Of a stretch of DNA of 64,000 nucleotides, positions 25,829 to 34,597 are shown piece after piece. Positions within the stretch are counted from its first letter, which is position 1. Each line of letters starts with the position of its first letter. Origin of the DNA: Actinoplanes solisilvae (lineage in GTDB: Bacteria > Actinomycetota > Actinomycetes > Mycobacteriales > Micromonosporaceae). The position numbers and the translations under genes were made by a program. The DNA is taken from the NCBI RefSeq assembly GCF_003999975.1, contig NZ_RJAC01000016.1, positions 153,758 to 217,757 on the forward strand. Reading direction: 5' to 3'. A model generated the notes under the pieces. It saw only the letters and a list, made by a program, of their open reading frames with translations, was not told the origin of the DNA and made no database searches.

Positions 25829-28222
25829 TTGCGCCTGACCAGGGCTGCGGTACGTTACCGGGGTCGCGGATCAGGGGGCCCGCGGCTCGACTGGGTGGTG
25901 ATGATGACGGCGCGACTGCTGGTCACGCTGACGATCGTCCTCGGAGTGGTCGTGCTCGGTGAGTTCGTCGAGCCGCAGGGGTGGCGCATCTACACCGACG
26001 CCGCGCAACTGATCGCGGGGGCGGTCGCGGCGACGATCTGCGTCCTGACGGCGCGCGGCCGCACCGGGCTGCACCGGCGGTGGCGCCTGCTCGTCGGCGC
26101 CGGGCTCACCGGCTGGGCGCTGAGCCGGCTCTGGTGGCTCCTGCAGGACGTCGTGCTTCCCGAGCGGCCGGTCACGATGGTGTCCGACATCGGGTTCTTC
26201 GTGCTGCCCGCGTGCCTGCTGATTGCGCTGCTCCACACGCCGTACACGCGCCCGCGCTCGGTGCCGACCTCGGCCCGTCGCGACCAGATCGCCCTGATCA
26301 TCGACAGTGTGCTGATCGCCGGCTCGATGCTGGCCCTGGCCTGGTCGGCGATCCCGGCCGACTGGTTCCACTGGGCCGGGCAGCCCACCGCGCTGATCGC
26401 GGCCGCGGGCGTCTACGCCGTGGCCGACCTGGTGCTGGCCACGATGGTCGTGCTCCTGCTGCTCACCCGGCCCGGCTCGCCCGCGGCCCGCAAGCCGCTC
26501 ACGCTCGGCGGGCTGGCCTTCGTCGCGTTCGGCGTCACCGACACGCTGCGCCTGTTCCACCTGGCCGACGGGCCGCTCCCGCCGTGGCAGTCCGCCGGTC
26601 ACCTGCTCGGCCCCGCGCTGCTGGCCGTGGCCGCCCTGTCCTCCCCGCCGGTGTCGGCGCAGTCGAACGTCGACACCGGCGAACGCGAGTGGCTGCACCT
26701 GCTGCTGCCCTACGTTCCGGTGACCGCGACCGGCGTGATGATCGCCATCAACAGTGGGACGGGCAAGCCGCTTTCGCCGTTCGAGGCCTACCTCGGCTGG
26801 CTCGCCCTGGGCCTGGTCGTGGCCCGCCAGATGTTCACCATCGTCGACAACACGGTTCTGCTCGACCGTGTCTCGGAGGGCCAGCGCCGGCTGCACCACC
26901 AGGCCTACCACGACCCGCTGACCGGTCTGGCCAACCGGGCCCTGTTCCGCGAACGCCTCACCACCGGGCTGGGCGGCCGGCCCATCGCGGTGCTCTTCGC
27001 GGATCTCGACGACTTCAAGCTCATCAACGACAGCTTCGGCCACGCCATGGGCGACCGGGTGCTGCGCGCCATCGCCGAACGGCTGCAACGCTGCGTCGCC
27101 GCCGACGACCTGGTGGCCCGCCTCGGCGGGGACGAGTTCGCGGTGCTGATCGACCGCACCCCGGCCGACGCGGAACCCACCGGCCACCGCATTCTGGCCG
27201 CCCTGCGCGAACCGTTCGTGATCGACGGCTACACCGTCGGCGTCGGCGCGAGCATCGGCCTGGTGGTCTCCGACCCCGCCCAGGAGCTGACCGCGGACGC
27301 GCTGCTGCGCCGAGCCGACGCCGCCATGTACTCCAGCAAGCGCCGCGGCAAGGGCGCGCTGGCCCGCTACGCCGGCTCGAACGACGGCGGCCCGCACGCC
27401 GACCTGCCCCACCTGCTGGCCGAGGCGCTGGCGTCGGGCCATCCCGCCGGGGCCGGCTTCGAGGTCTTCTACCAGCCCATCGTCCGGTTCCTCGACGGCG
27501 CGACGGTTGCGGTCGAGGCGCTGGCCCGCTGGACCTCCCCGGTCGCCGGCCAGGTGCACCCCGACGTGTTCGTCTCGGTCGCCGAACGCACCGGCCTGGT
27601 CGCCGCCATCGACGACTTCGTCCTGAACCAGGCGTGCGCCGACGCCGCGACCCTGGCCGTCATCTACGGCCGCCCGATCGACGTGCACGTCAACGTCTCG
27701 GCCGCCCGCCTCGGCCAGCACGGACTCGAGGAATCGGTCGTCGGCGCCCTGGCCAGCACCGGCATGCCCGCCACCCGCCTGGTCCTCGAGATCACCGAGA
27801 CCCGCCGCATTCAGGACCTGCCCTCAGCCGCCGCGGTCGTCGACCGCCTGCGCGCCCACGGCGTGCGCATCGCCCTGGACGACTTCGGCAGCGGCTTCAA
27901 CGCCCTCGCCCAGCTCCACTCCCTCCCGGTCGACATCGTCAAACTCGACTCGACCCTCACCGACGTCGACATCGCCCCCGACCGCGCGGGCGCCCTGTGC
28001 CGCTCGGTGCTCACCATCTGCGCCGACCTCAACATCGCCGTGGTCGCCGAGGGTATCGAGACCCCCTCGCGTGCCCTGGCGCTGACCGAGCTCGGCTGCG
28101 TGCTCGGCCAGGGCTACCTCTTCGGCCAGCCCGGACCCCTGCACCGCCTGCAGCGCCCGGCCGTGCCGGCCGTCCCGGCCCAGCACACCCCGCCCTCGTC
28201 AGCCGCCCACCTGACCACCTGA
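25829..28222 (+). CDS. Membrane GGDEF-EAL protein (cyclic-di-GMP turnover)
   Basis: A protein of up to 797 residues with a multi-helix membrane sensor (about residues 25-340), a GGDEF domain with intact RLGGDEFAVL near residue 433, and an EAL domain with VAVEALARW near 560 plus the metal-binding DDFGSGFNA and EGIETPSRA motifs. Both cyclase and phosphodiesterase sites look intact, so the net activity cannot be predicted. The start is uncertain: TTG 25829 is the longest; ATG 25901, just before the first membrane helix, is equally plausible. Its last 24 bp overlap the convergent PTPS-like gene. Confidence 0.9.
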   Translation: MRLTRAAVRYRGRGSGGPRLDWVVMMTARLLVTLTIVLGVVVLGEFVEPQGWRIYTDAAQLIAGAVAATICVLTARGRTGLHRRWRLLVGAGLTGWALSRLWWLLQDVVLPERPVTMVSDIGFFVLPACLLIALLHTPYTRPRSVPTSARRDQIALIIDSVLIAGSMLALAWSAIPADWFHWAGQPTALIAAAGVYAVADLVLATMVVLLLLTRPGSPAARKPLTLGGLAFVAFGVTDTLRLFHLADGPLPPWQSAGHLLGPALLAVAALSSPPVSAQSNVDTGEREWLHLLLPYVPVTATGVMIAINSGTGKPLSPFEAYLGWLALGLVVARQMFTIVDNTVLLDRVSEGQRRLHHQAYHDPLTGLANRALFRERLTTGLGGRPIAVLFADLDDFKLINDSFGHAMGDRVLRAIAERLQRCVAADDLVARLGGDEFAVLIDRTPADAEPTGHRILAALREPFVIDGYTVGVGASIGLVVSDPAQELTADALLRRADAAMYSSKRRGKGALARYAGSNDGGPHADLPHLLAEALASGHPAGAGFEVFYQPIVRFLDGATVAVEALARWTSPVAGQVHPDVFVSVAERTGLVAAIDDFVLNQACADAATLAVIYGRPIDVHVNVSAARLGQHGLEESVVGALASTGMPATRLVLEITETRRIQDLPSAAAVVDRLRAHGVRIALDDFGSGFNALAQLHSLPVDIVKLDSTLTDVDIAPDRAGALCRSVLTICADLNIAVVAEGIETPSRALALTELGCVLGQGYLFGQPGPLHRLQRPAVPAVPAQHTPPSSAAHLTT

Positions 28223-28627
28223 CCCTGACCCTGGCCCTGGCCCTGGCCCGCACGGCACATATCGGGTGGTCACACCGAAGTCCACATCGCCGATCTCGAC
28301 GTGGGCGAGCTGAGGCAGCCGCGGCGCGAGCCGGTCGTAGAGATGCCGCGCGACCAGCTCGAACGTCGGCCGGAAGTCGAAGACCTCGGTCCACGGCCGA
28401 CCGGCCAGGTCGGCACAGCACTCCCGCAGCTCAGCGCCGGCCGCGTCGGTGTCGAAGAACCACCCCCGCGCCGTCAACTGCTCGTCCTCGAAGGCGACCG
28501 CCGCCAGCACGATCACCTCGACACCTTCACCGGGCGCGAGAAGCGACATCCCACGGGCGGCCCGGACCGGGGAGGGAAGCCCCTGAACGGCCCGGAAACG
28601 GTGCTCGACCTGAACCAGATAACTCAT
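28199..28627 (-). CDS. 6-pyruvoyl-tetrahydropterin synthase-like protein, metal site lost
   Basis: A 142-residue protein with the layout of PTPS/QueD enzymes: VEHRFRAVQGLP at the N terminus, a strand pair with LTARGWFFDTDAAGAELREC (the GMVxDFxxLK region), and PTFELVARHLYDRLAP (the PTxENLA helix). The zinc ligands are missing: the family's first His and HGH motif are replaced by Gln and ARGMSL. It may be a non-catalytic relative. The C-terminal tail GPGPGPGSGSGG comes from a hexanucleotide repeat in the overlap with the GGDEF-EAL gene. Its start overlaps the hrpB stop by 4 nt. Confidence 0.68.
   Translation of the reverse strand: MSYLVQVEHRFRAVQGLPSPVRAARGMSLLAPGEGVEVIVLAAVAFEDEQLTARGWFFDTDAAGAELRECCADLAGRPWTEVFDFRPTFELVARHLYDRLAPRLPQLAHVEIGDVDFGVTTRYVPCGPGPGPGSGSGGQVGG
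28219..28248. repeat. Hexanucleotide tandem repeat (CTGRCC)x5
   Basis: Two CTGACC units and three CTGGCC units in tandem. The first unit overlaps the stop of the GGDEF-EAL gene. On the minus strand the tract codes for the Gly-Pro repeats in the tail of the PTPS-like protein. Confidence 0.75.
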
Positions 28628-31170
28628 CGCGGCGCCCTCGGTTTGGTTCTGCGGGTGGGTTCCGCCGTCGTCGGGTCCTCGGGCCAGGGGTGGCGGGGGT
28701 AGCGGCCGCGCAGCTCGGAGCGCACCTGCGGATAGCCCTGGGCCCAGAACGACGCCAGGTCACGGGTGACGGCGACCGGACGCCCGGCCGGGGAGAGCAG
28801 GTGGAGCAGAACGGGGACGCGGCCCTCGGCCAGGCGGGGAGCGTCTTTCCAGCCGAACGCCTCCTGCACTTTGACGGCGAGCACGGGCGACTCCGGATCG
28901 GCGTAGTCGACCCGCACCCGCGACCCGCTCGGCACCGGCAGGCGTTCGGGGGCCACCTCGTCGAGGCGCCCGGCGACCGACCACGGCAACAGCCGGCGAA
29001 GGCCCGCGGCGACATCGATCCTGGCCAGGTCGGCCCGGCGGCGGGCCGCGCCGAACTCGAGCCAGTCGCCGGCCCGCTCGCGCAGTGACTCGTCGGAGAC
29101 GTCGGGCCACGGCTCGCCCAGCGCCGCGTGGGCGAAGGCCAGCCGTTCCCGCAGCTCGACCGCCCCGCGCGACCAGGTCAGCAGACCCAGCCCTTCACGG
29201 CGGAACCCCTCGAGCAGCGCCGCCCGCACGAGCCCACGGTCAGGGTCGGTGATCCGCCTTTCCACCAGCGTGATCGCGCCGAGCCGCCGCACCCGGCGGG
29301 CGACCACGTCACCGTCGACCCAGCCGATCTCGGTCGCCTCGGTCAGCAACGTGCTCGCGGCCTCGACCGCGGTGGCCTCGTCGATCGGCACGGCGGCCCG
29401 CACCCGCGCCGTCCGGGCGCCCGCGGCGCGATCGGCCGAAGAGATGGCCAGCCAGTCGACCCCGGCCAGGCCGCTGCCGTTCGTCAGCTCGGCCGCGGTG
29501 CCACCGGCCATCAGATAGTCGCGCCCGCCGGCCTCGCGCACCCGGGCGACCCGTTCCGGATAGGCCAGCCCGACCACCAGCCCGGCCGCGAGGTCGTCGG
29601 TCAGCCGTCCCCCGCCGCGCGCGGCCCCGCCGACAATGTTCTCGGGCTGGTCGAGCGCCGCTGCCGCCGCGTCGGTCACGTCGGGTGTCGTCTCGTCGGC
29701 CGGGTTGCGGCTCAGCGCGGCCGACAGACGGCTCACCTCGCTGCGCCACGCCGGGTCGCGACTGCCGCGGGCCCGACGCCAGGCGGCCGTCAGGTCGTCG
29801 GAGGCGGAACGCTCGTCGTCGAGCAGGGCGACGATCTCGGCGGCGCGGCGGGCCCCGACCAGCGGGGCACCGTCGAGCAGCGCCCGCGCCAGCCGGGGAT
29901 GCAGGCCGGCGTCGGCCAGCGCCCGCCCCCGCGCGGTCACCCGGCCGTCGGCATCGACCGCGCCCAGGTCGCGCAGCGTCGTGACGGCCGACTGCAGCGC
30001 CCCCGCCGGCGGCTGGTCGGGCAGCGCGAGGCCGGAACCGTCGGGGTGGCCCCACAGCGCCAGGTCGAGCGCGAAGCCCGTCAGGTCGGCCGCGGCGATC
30101 TCGGGCTCGGGCTGGGCCGGCAGACGATCATGTTGGGCCTGCGACCAGCAGCGGTAGACCCGCCCGGGCGCTTCGCGCCCGGCCCGCCCGGCGCGCTGCA
30201 CGGCCGCCGCGCGCGACACCGGCACCGTGGCCAGGGCGCCCAGGCCACGAGCGTGGTCCATGCGCGGCACCCGGCTCAGGCCCGCGTCGACCACCGCGCG
30301 CACGCCGGGAACCGTCAGGCTGCTCTCGGCGACGGCCGTCGACAACACCACCCGCCGCCGGGGGCCGGGGCGCAGCGCTGAGTCTTGCACCGCGCCGGGC
30401 TGGCGGCCGTGCAGCGGGATCACCTCGGCGTCGACCCCGGCCAGGCGGGTGGCGACCGCGTCGATCTCGCGCGCGCCGGGAAGGAAGACGAGCACGTCGC
30501 CGTCGCCCTCGGCGAGCGCCCGCCGGGTCGTGGCGGCCACGTGGTCGAGCAGGCGCGGGTCGACCCGCAGGCCGAGCGGCGGCGTGATCGGGCCGGTCGG
30601 AGGAACCCAGTGCTCCTCGACGGGGAAGATGCGCGCCGTAGCGGTGACCACGGGCGCCGAGCCGAGCACCTCGGAGAGGCGCCCCGCGTCGGCGGTCGCC
30701 GAGGTGGCCAGCAGTTGGAGGTCGGGCCGCAGGGCGGCGCGCACCTCGACCAGGAACGCCAGGGCCAGATCGGTGTCGAGGTGCCGCTCGTGGCACTCGT
30801 CGAGGATCACGGCTGCCGTTCCCGCCAGCTCGGGGTCGCGCTGGAGCCGACGGACGAGCACGCCCGTCGTCACAACCTCGACCTCGGTGTGCCGGGAGAC
30901 CTGGCGGTCACCGCGCACCGTGTAGCCGACCCGGCCGCCCGGTTTCTCGCCCAGTAGAGAGGCCATGCGCCGGGCGGCGGCGCGGGCGGCCAGGCGGCGG
31001 GGCTCGGCCACCACGACCCGGCCGGGCAGGGCGAGCGGCACCAGCGTCGTCTTGCCCGTGCCGGGTGGGGCCACGAGCACCGCCGCGCCGTCACCGGCCA
31101 GCGCCTCGCGGACTTGCGGGAGCACGGCGCGGATCGGCAGGTCGGGGAGAGCGGCGTCGGTGATGAGCAC
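28624..31170 (-). CDS. hrpB: ATP-dependent helicase HrpB
   Basis: An 848-residue DExH-box helicase of the HrpB family, of normal length. It has Walker A APPGTGKTTLVPLAL, motif II DECHERHLDTD, motif III TSATAD, motif VI QRAGRAGRE, then the helicase-associated domain and the HrpB-specific C-terminal domain ending in FWAQGYPQVRSELRGRYPRH. The molecular role of HrpB is poorly known. GTG 31170 gives LITDAALPDLPIR, the usual N terminus; the upstream open frame is spurious. Divergent from uraD across 141 bp that hold two DnaA-box sequences. Confidence 0.93.
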   Translation of the reverse strand: MLITDAALPDLPIRAVLPQVREALAGDGAAVLVAPPGTGKTTLVPLALPGRVVVAEPRRLAARAAARRMASLLGEKPGGRVGYTVRGDRQVSRHTEVEVVTTGVLVRRLQRDPELAGTAAVILDECHERHLDTDLALAFLVEVRAALRPDLQLLATSATADAGRLSEVLGSAPVVTATARIFPVEEHWVPPTGPITPPLGLRVDPRLLDHVAATTRRALAEGDGDVLVFLPGAREIDAVATRLAGVDAEVIPLHGRQPGAVQDSALRPGPRRRVVLSTAVAESSLTVPGVRAVVDAGLSRVPRMDHARGLGALATVPVSRAAAVQRAGRAGREAPGRVYRCWSQAQHDRLPAQPEPEIAAADLTGFALDLALWGHPDGSGLALPDQPPAGALQSAVTTLRDLGAVDADGRVTARGRALADAGLHPRLARALLDGAPLVGARRAAEIVALLDDERSASDDLTAAWRRARGSRDPAWRSEVSRLSAALSRNPADETTPDVTDAAAAALDQPENIVGGAARGGGRLTDDLAAGLVVGLAYPERVARVREAGGRDYLMAGGTAAELTNGSGLAGVDWLAISSADRAAGARTARVRAAVPIDEATAVEAASTLLTEATEIGWVDGDVVARRVRRLGAITLVERRITDPDRGLVRAALLEGFRREGLGLLTWSRGAVELRERLAFAHAALGEPWPDVSDESLRERAGDWLEFGAARRRADLARIDVAAGLRRLLPWSVAGRLDEVAPERLPVPSGSRVRVDYADPESPVLAVKVQEAFGWKDAPRLAEGRVPVLLHLLSPAGRPVAVTRDLASFWAQGYPQVRSELRGRYPRHPWPEDPTTAEPTRRTKPRAPR

Positions 31171-31222
31171 GGGACCATCCTGGCGCACGGGTCCGACAGT
31201 CCGGCGCGGCGAGCCGCCGGCC

Positions 31223-31231
31223 TGTGGACAA
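31223..31231 (-). promoter_or_regulatory. DnaA-box match 1
   Basis: TGTGGACAA is the exact complement of TTGTCCACA, the form of the DnaA box preferred in high-GC actinobacteria. It lies between the divergent hrpB and uraD genes. Confidence 0.4.
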
Positions 31232-31239
31232 ACCGCGGC

Positions 31240-31248
31240 TGTGGATAA
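31240..31248 (-). promoter_or_regulatory. DnaA-box match 2
   Basis: TGTGGATAA is the exact complement of the classical TTATCCACA box. It lies 17 bp centre to centre from the first match and in the same orientation. Confidence 0.4.
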
Positions 31249-31311
31249 CTTGCCCGTTCGCCGGACCGGCATGGCAGGGTGGGCGGGACCGGAAAACAGG
31301 AAGGGGTGCCG

Positions 31312-31818
31312 ATGGACGCGATCGAGGTCTTCAACGCGCTGCCCGCCGCCCGTCTCGAGGATGATCTCCTCGCCTGCTGCGCCGCCCCCGCGTGGGGCGC
31401 CGCCGTCATCGCCAAGCGGCCCTACGCGAGCCGCGCCGACCTGCTCGCCGTCGCCGACGCCGCCGCCCGCAACCTCACGTGGGACGACGTACTCGCCGGC
31501 TTGGCCGCCCACCCTCGCATCGGGGATCGCCCCACCGGTCACTCTCAGGAGGCGGCCTGGTCCCGCCGCGAGCAGTCCACCGCGGCCGAGAGCCCCGACG
31601 ACGCCACCAAAGCCGAGCTCGTCGAGGTCAACCGGGCCTATGAGGAGCGGTTCGGTCACGTCTTCCTCATCTTCGCGAGCGGCCGCAGCCGGGCCGAGAT
31701 CCTCGCCGCCGCCCGCGAGCGGCTGGCGGGTGACGAGACGGCCGAGCGCGGCGTCGTCGCCGACCAGTTACGTCAGATCGCGCTGCTTCGACTCGAGCGG
31801 GTGCTCGATGCCCTCTGA
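31312..31818 (+). CDS. uraD: OHCU decarboxylase
   Basis: 2-oxo-4-hydroxy-4-carboxy-5-ureidoimidazoline decarboxylase, 168 residues, the third step of urate degradation, giving (S)-allantoin. Conserved parts: FNALPAARLEDDLLACC, an AHPRIGDR motif with the active-site His, SRREQSTAA, and the YEERFGHVFLIFASGRS signature. ATG 31312 follows AGGAAGGGGTGCCG. It overlaps uraH by 11 nt; with uricase and 8-oxoguanine deaminase it forms an operon. Confidence 0.95.
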   Translation: MDAIEVFNALPAARLEDDLLACCAAPAWGAAVIAKRPYASRADLLAVADAAARNLTWDDVLAGLAAHPRIGDRPTGHSQEAAWSRREQSTAAESPDDATKAELVEVNRAYEERFGHVFLIFASGRSRAEILAAARERLAGDETAERGVVADQLRQIALLRLERVLDAL

Positions 31819-32170
31819 CGACGGCACGGCACCTGAGTTCCACGCCAAGATCTCGACGCACATCCTCGACACGGTCAGCGGCGAACCGGCCCGCGATGTT
31901 TATGTGCGGTTGGAGCGACGCGACTCGCAGGGGTGGGGGACGATCGCCGAGGGGCGCACCGACGACGACGGCCGCCTGCGCTACCGGGTCCCGATGCACC
32001 AGTGGCAGGCGGGCGGTTATCGCCTGTCCTTCTACGTCGAGCCCTACCTGGGTGACGACTGCTTCTTCCCGGAGATCACGGTCGCCTTCCACGTCCGTGA
32101 CCCCGAGCGGCACTACCACGTGCCGCTGCTGCTCAGCCGCTACGGCTACACGACCTATCGAGGGAGCTGA
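31808..32170 (+). CDS. uraH: 5-hydroxyisourate hydrolase
   Basis: A 120-residue transthyretin-related protein that hydrolyses 5-hydroxyisourate to OHCU. The N-terminal ISTHILDTVSGEPARDV contains the catalytic His, and the protein ends in the family-diagnostic tetrapeptide YRGS. ATG 31808 lies inside the uraD end, implying coupled translation. The next gene, uricase, begins 6 nt later. Confidence 0.96.
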   Translation: MPSDDGTAPEFHAKISTHILDTVSGEPARDVYVRLERRDSQGWGTIAEGRTDDDGRLRYRVPMHQWQAGGYRLSFYVEPYLGDDCFFPEITVAFHVRDPERHYHVPLLLSRYGYTTYRGS

Positions 32171-32176
32171 CCACGC

Positions 32177-33037
32177 GTGGCGATCGTGCTCGGAGAAAAC
32201 CGCTACGGCAAGGCCGAGACGCGGCTGGTCCGCGTCATCCGCGACGGCGAGACCCACACCCTCGCCGATCTCAACGTCAGCATCGCCCTCTCGGGCGACC
32301 TGGCCGCCACCCATCTGACCGGCGACAACTCGGGTGTGCTGCCCACCGACACCATGAAGAACACGGTGTACGCGTTCGCGAAGGAGCACGGTGTCGGCGA
32401 GCCCGAGGAGTTCGCGCTGCGACTGGCCCACCACTTCGTCGACACCCAGACCCAGATCCGCGCGGCCCGCGTCGGCATCGAGTCGTTCGGCTGGGAAAGG
32501 CTCGGCCCCCACTCGTTCCGCCGGCAGGGCGGCAGCACCCGCTCGACTGAGGTCACCGTCACGGTCGAGCAGACCCAGGTGGTCAGCGGCATCCAGGGCC
32601 TCGTGCTGCTCAACTCGACCGACTCCGAGTTCCACGGCTTCCCCCGCGACCGCTACACGACGCTACCCGAGGCCACCGACCGCATCCTGTCCACCGCGGT
32701 CGACGCGCGCTGGCGGCACCTGCGCGACGACACCGACTGGGGCAAGTCCTACGAGGCCGCTGTCGAGGCGATGACGAGGGCCTTCGTCCACACCTACAGC
32801 CACTCGCTGCAGCAGACGCTGTTCGCGATGGGCAGCCAGGTGCTCAGCGACCTGCCCGAGGTGGCCGAGATCCGGCTCGCCCTGCCGAACAAGCACCACT
32901 ACCTGGTCGACCTGTCGCCGTTCGACCTCACCAACGACAACGAGGTCTTCATCGCCGGCGACCGGCCCTACGGGTTGATCGAGGGCACCGTGACCCGCGA
33001 CGACGTCCCCCCGGCGATCACCGAGTGGTACCCGTGA
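32177..33037 (+). CDS. Urate oxidase (uricase)
   Basis: Cofactor-free uricase of 286 residues, oxidising urate to 5-hydroxyisourate with O2. T-fold signatures are visible: LGENRYGKAETRLVRV, GDNSGVLPTDTMKNTVYAFA (with the catalytic Thr), and LNSTDSEFHGFPRDRYTTL. The start is GTG 32177. It overlaps the deaminase gene by GTGA. Together with uraH and uraD it carries urate to allantoin in three steps. Confidence 0.96.
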   Translation: MAIVLGENRYGKAETRLVRVIRDGETHTLADLNVSIALSGDLAATHLTGDNSGVLPTDTMKNTVYAFAKEHGVGEPEEFALRLAHHFVDTQTQIRAARVGIESFGWERLGPHSFRRQGGSTRSTEVTVTVEQTQVVSGIQGLVLLNSTDSEFHGFPRDRYTTLPEATDRILSTAVDARWRHLRDDTDWGKSYEAAVEAMTRAFVHTYSHSLQQTLFAMGSQVLSDLPEVAEIRLALPNKHHYLVDLSPFDLTNDNEVFIAGDRPYGLIEGTVTRDDVPPAITEWYP

Positions 33038-34389
33038 TCGTCATAGAAAACGTCGCCGTCGCCACGGTCGACGCGGCCGACACCGTCCACACCGGTGGCC
33101 ACGTGGTGGTCGGCGACGACGGCCGCATCACCGCGGCCGGGCCGGGGCGGGCTCCGGCGGTAGAGGGTCGCCGGGTCGACGGTTCCGGCTGCCTGGTCAC
33201 GCCCGGGCTGGTCAACTCCCACCACCACCTCTACCAGTGGGCGACCCGTGGCCTCGCCACCGACGAGACCCTGTTCGGCTGGCTGACCACGCTCTACCCG
33301 ATCTGGGGCCGGCTGGACGCCGAGGTGGTCGGGGCCGCCGCCGGGGCCGGGCTGGGCTGGCTGGCGCTCTCGGGCTGCACGACGTCGATGGACCACCACT
33401 ACGTCTTCCCGCGCGACGGCGGCGACGTGCTCGAGGCCGAGATCGAGGCGGCCCGGCGCATCGGCCTGCGCTTCCACCCCACGCGCGGCTCGATGGACCG
33501 GGGCCGCAGGGATGGCGGCCTGCCGCCCGACAACATCGTCGAATCCACCGAAGAGGCACTGCTGGCCACCGAGAAAGCCGTCGACCGCTGGCACGACCCC
33601 TCACCCGACTCGATGCTGCGCATAGCGGTGGCGCCCTGCTCGCCCTTCTCGGTCACCGAGCGGCTGATGAGCGAGGCCGCCGGGCTGGCCCGCCGCAAGG
33701 GCGTCCGCCTGCACACCCACCTGGCCGAGACCGACGACGAGGAAGACTTCTGCCGAGAGCGCTTCGGCTGCACCCCGGTCGAATACGCCGAACGCCTCGG
33801 CTGGCTCGGCGACGACGTGTGGCTGGCCCACGGCGTGCACCTCGACGACTCGGCGATCGCCAAGCTCGGCGCGACCGGCACCGGCGTGGCCCACTGCCCG
33901 AGCTCCAACGCGCGGCTGGGCGCGGGCGCGGCCCGGGTGCGCGAGCTGCTCGACCATCGTGTGCCGGTCGGCCTGGGCGTCGACGGCTCGGCGTCGCAGG
34001 AGGCGAGCCACCTCGGCGAAGAACTGCGTCAGGCGCTTTACACGGCCCGGCTGCGAGGCGGTCCGGGCGCGCTCAGCGCCCGCGAGGCTCTTCGCCTGGG
34101 CACGATGGGTGGCGCCCGCTGCCTCGGCCGGCAGGACGATCTCGGCTCGATCGAGGTGGGCAAGCTGGCCGACGTGGTGCTCTGGCGGCTCGACGGCCTC
34201 GGCCACGCCGGCATCGACGACCCGGTGACCGCGCTGGTGTTCGGCCCGGCCGCGCCGGTCGAGCTGTCACTGGTCGGCGGGCGGCCGGTGGTCGAGCGGG
34301 GCGAGCTGGTGCACGCCGACGCCGAAACTCTGGCGGGGGAGGCCGTGCGGGCCCATCGACGCCTGCTCGACGGCGCACCGAGGTCGTGA
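33034..34389 (+). CDS. 8-oxoguanine deaminase / guanine deaminase-type amidohydrolase
   Basis: A 451-residue zinc amidohydrolase. Metal ligands appear as NSHHHLYQ, LHTHLAETDDE, the later GVH and VDGSASQEASH. LFGWLTTLYPIWGRLD is typical of 8-oxoguanine deaminases, which convert 8-oxoguanine to urate and so feed the uricase encoded just upstream. Guanine or related aminopurines remain possible substrates. GTG 33034 overlaps the uricase stop; the alternative start at 33025 is less likely. Confidence 0.9.
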   Translation: MIVIENVAVATVDAADTVHTGGHVVVGDDGRITAAGPGRAPAVEGRRVDGSGCLVTPGLVNSHHHLYQWATRGLATDETLFGWLTTLYPIWGRLDAEVVGAAAGAGLGWLALSGCTTSMDHHYVFPRDGGDVLEAEIEAARRIGLRFHPTRGSMDRGRRDGGLPPDNIVESTEEALLATEKAVDRWHDPSPDSMLRIAVAPCSPFSVTERLMSEAAGLARRKGVRLHTHLAETDDEEDFCRERFGCTPVEYAERLGWLGDDVWLAHGVHLDDSAIAKLGATGTGVAHCPSSNARLGAGAARVRELLDHRVPVGLGVDGSASQEASHLGEELRQALYTARLRGGPGALSAREALRLGTMGGARCLGRQDDLGSIEVGKLADVVLWRLDGLGHAGIDDPVTALVFGPAAPVELSLVGGRPVVERGELVHADAETLAGEAVRAHRRLLDGAPRS

Positions 34390-34509
34390 AACTACCCAGC
34401 GAACTTAAGGAAGACTTAAGAAAAATTCCCCGGAAAAATGTTATCGAGAATGAATTCCACGGCTAGCTGGGACGCTTCAGAAAGCAATTCCTAATTCTTT
34501 CTCCGCAGA

Positions 34510-34538
34510 TTGAAACAACTCTCTGACCTGTGCATACT
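34510..34538 (+). promoter_or_regulatory. Sigma-70-like promoter for the DUF1996 gene
   Basis: TTGAAA (34510-34515), a 17-nt spacer and CATACT (34533-34538) lie about 60 bp before ATG 34598, in an unusually AT-rich 200-bp intergenic region. Spacing is ideal and both hexamers are close to consensus. CTTAAG occurs twice upstream, near 34405-34420. Confidence 0.6.
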
Positions 34539-34597
34539 CCCTCTTGGAACGGCCCGGAACGGCCACCCGAGAACGGCAGAGACGAGAGAAAAAGGAA

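Noticed and set aside
25981..29088. A 1035-codon frame over the GGDEF-EAL gene
   Set aside because: It is a shifted shadow rich in Arg and Pro, and it crosses two well-supported genes.
31171..31311. Chromosomal replication origin
   Set aside because: Only two DnaA boxes, no AT-rich unwinding region, and no dnaA, dnaN or gyr genes nearby.
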